DNA of 57,604 nt from an uncultured Paraprevotella sp. GTDB lineage: Bacteria; Bacteroidota; Bacteroidia; Bacteroidales; Bacteroidaceae. The position numbers and the translations under genes are program-made. Where the stretch lies: positions 1 to 57,604 of the forward strand of contig CALULA010000014.1 of NCBI GenBank assembly GCA_944321365.1, given 5' to 3'. Under the pieces are notes generated by a model that had not been told where the DNA came from, did no database searches, and saw nothing but the letters and a program-made list of their open reading frames with translations. Positions 57,296 to 57,604 of the stretch are shown here, piece after piece. How positions within the stretch are numbered: the first letter of the stretch is position 1; every line of letters starts with the position of its first letter.

Positions 57296-57604
57296 TATAT
57301 TTCTTTTTATGGTGATGATATGAAAAATATTTTTGTGGGATATGCCTTTTATGAGACTTTCATCTGTGCTGCGGACCATCCTTTTTTGCAGCATCTGATT
57401 CCCCGCTGCAAAGTTCCTCATTTCATGTTTCAATATTGTTTCGTTGGTGTGAAGATGTCAATAAGTTGCGAGCACGTGCTTCAGGAGTCCCGCCATACGG
57501 ATCCGTCCTGAGGGGGAGACATAAAAAAAGGGTCAGCGGATATTTCAGGTTGGTAACCTTGCCATGTCAGGCATATTGCTTATTTTTGTGGCATGAAATC
57601 AGAG
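57296..57604. other. pst control region and start of a plus-strand unit at the window edge
   Basis: On the minus strand GAACTTTG (57416-57409), one base off the -7 consensus, is the best pstS promoter candidate and gives a leader of about 110 bases. I cannot identify a Pho-type operator. On the plus strand TATTTTTG (57581-57588) lies at the right edge; the gene it serves is outside the window. Confidence 0.4.
57581..57588 (+). promoter_or_regulatory. -7 box TATTTTTG of a gene beyond the window
   Basis: TATTTTTG fits TAnnTTTG. An ATG follows at 57593, too close to be a secure start, and only four codons are visible. Confidence 0.4.

Noticed and set aside
1..57604. tRNA, rRNA and other standard RNA genes
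   Set aside because: I looked through the intergenic stretches for cloverleaf ends and rRNA-like runs and saw none, but a covariance-model search would be needed to be certain.

Overview
The window is chromosomal DNA of a Bacteroidales bacterium, most likely family Bacteroidaceae. The evidence is Bacteroidetes-type promoters (-33 TTTG and -7 TAnnTTTG boxes ahead of many genes), fimbrillin and GLUG surface proteins, a fused FeoA-FeoB, two glutamate dehydrogenases, DUF4494 and C-GCAxxG-C-C family proteins, and the gene order ruvX-def-TPR-thrS-infC-rpmI-rplT. By eye the G+C content is about one half. I do not name a species.

Layout. 1-4.5 kb: end of a fimbrillin-type gene, a GLUG lipoprotein, an acetyltransferase and a tyrosine recombinase. 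4.7-11 kb: a MATE exporter, then a minus-strand group of lipoproteins and zinc-ribbon membrane proteins bracketed by two paralogous small lipoproteins, then a secreted basic protein. 11-21.5 kb: feoAB, ispE, dnaB, pheT, a 54-residue membrane protein, yebC and a TSCPD protein. 21.6-30.8 kb: two glutamate dehydrogenase paralogues enclosing a receiver/PEP-pyruvate-binding fusion and an AvaI/BsoBI-type restriction-modification pair. 31-37.2 kb: lepA, a Crp-like regulator, then a locus of two paralogous secreted 170-residue proteins and a membrane-anchored HTH regulator. 37.5-41.5 kb: acyl-CoA ligase, YggS, DUF4494 and a small envelope cluster. 41.7-49 kb: SPOR protein and the translation cluster. 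49-53 kb: four genes that could make up one undecaprenyl-phosphate sugar cycle (DUF368, GT39-like transferase, GtrA flippase, GtrB-like GT2). 53.7-57.3 kb: pstSCAB.

The most unusual signal is not a gene. Five separate intergenic regions (about 13.8, 26.5, 34.9, 37.4 and 53.2 kb) carry arrays of a palindromic octamer, consensus KTSCGCAA (typical form TTGCGCAA), repeated every 22 bp in strict register. The 14 bases between octamers are essentially unique. The longest array has eight consecutive units without a register slip. All five lie downstream of genes (three between convergent genes, two between tandem genes), and none lies in a divergent promoter region. One contains a 48-bp near-perfect palindrome.

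The second signal is a shared promoter design at 34.4 and 36.1 kb. The two secreted-protein paralogues have tandem TTGGCA hexamers 11 bp apart, starting exactly 33 bp upstream of the -7 box in both, next to a gene for a membrane-spanning HTH regulator whose outer domain loosely resembles the secreted proteins. Together these look like a small, possibly undescribed sensing or envelope-response unit.
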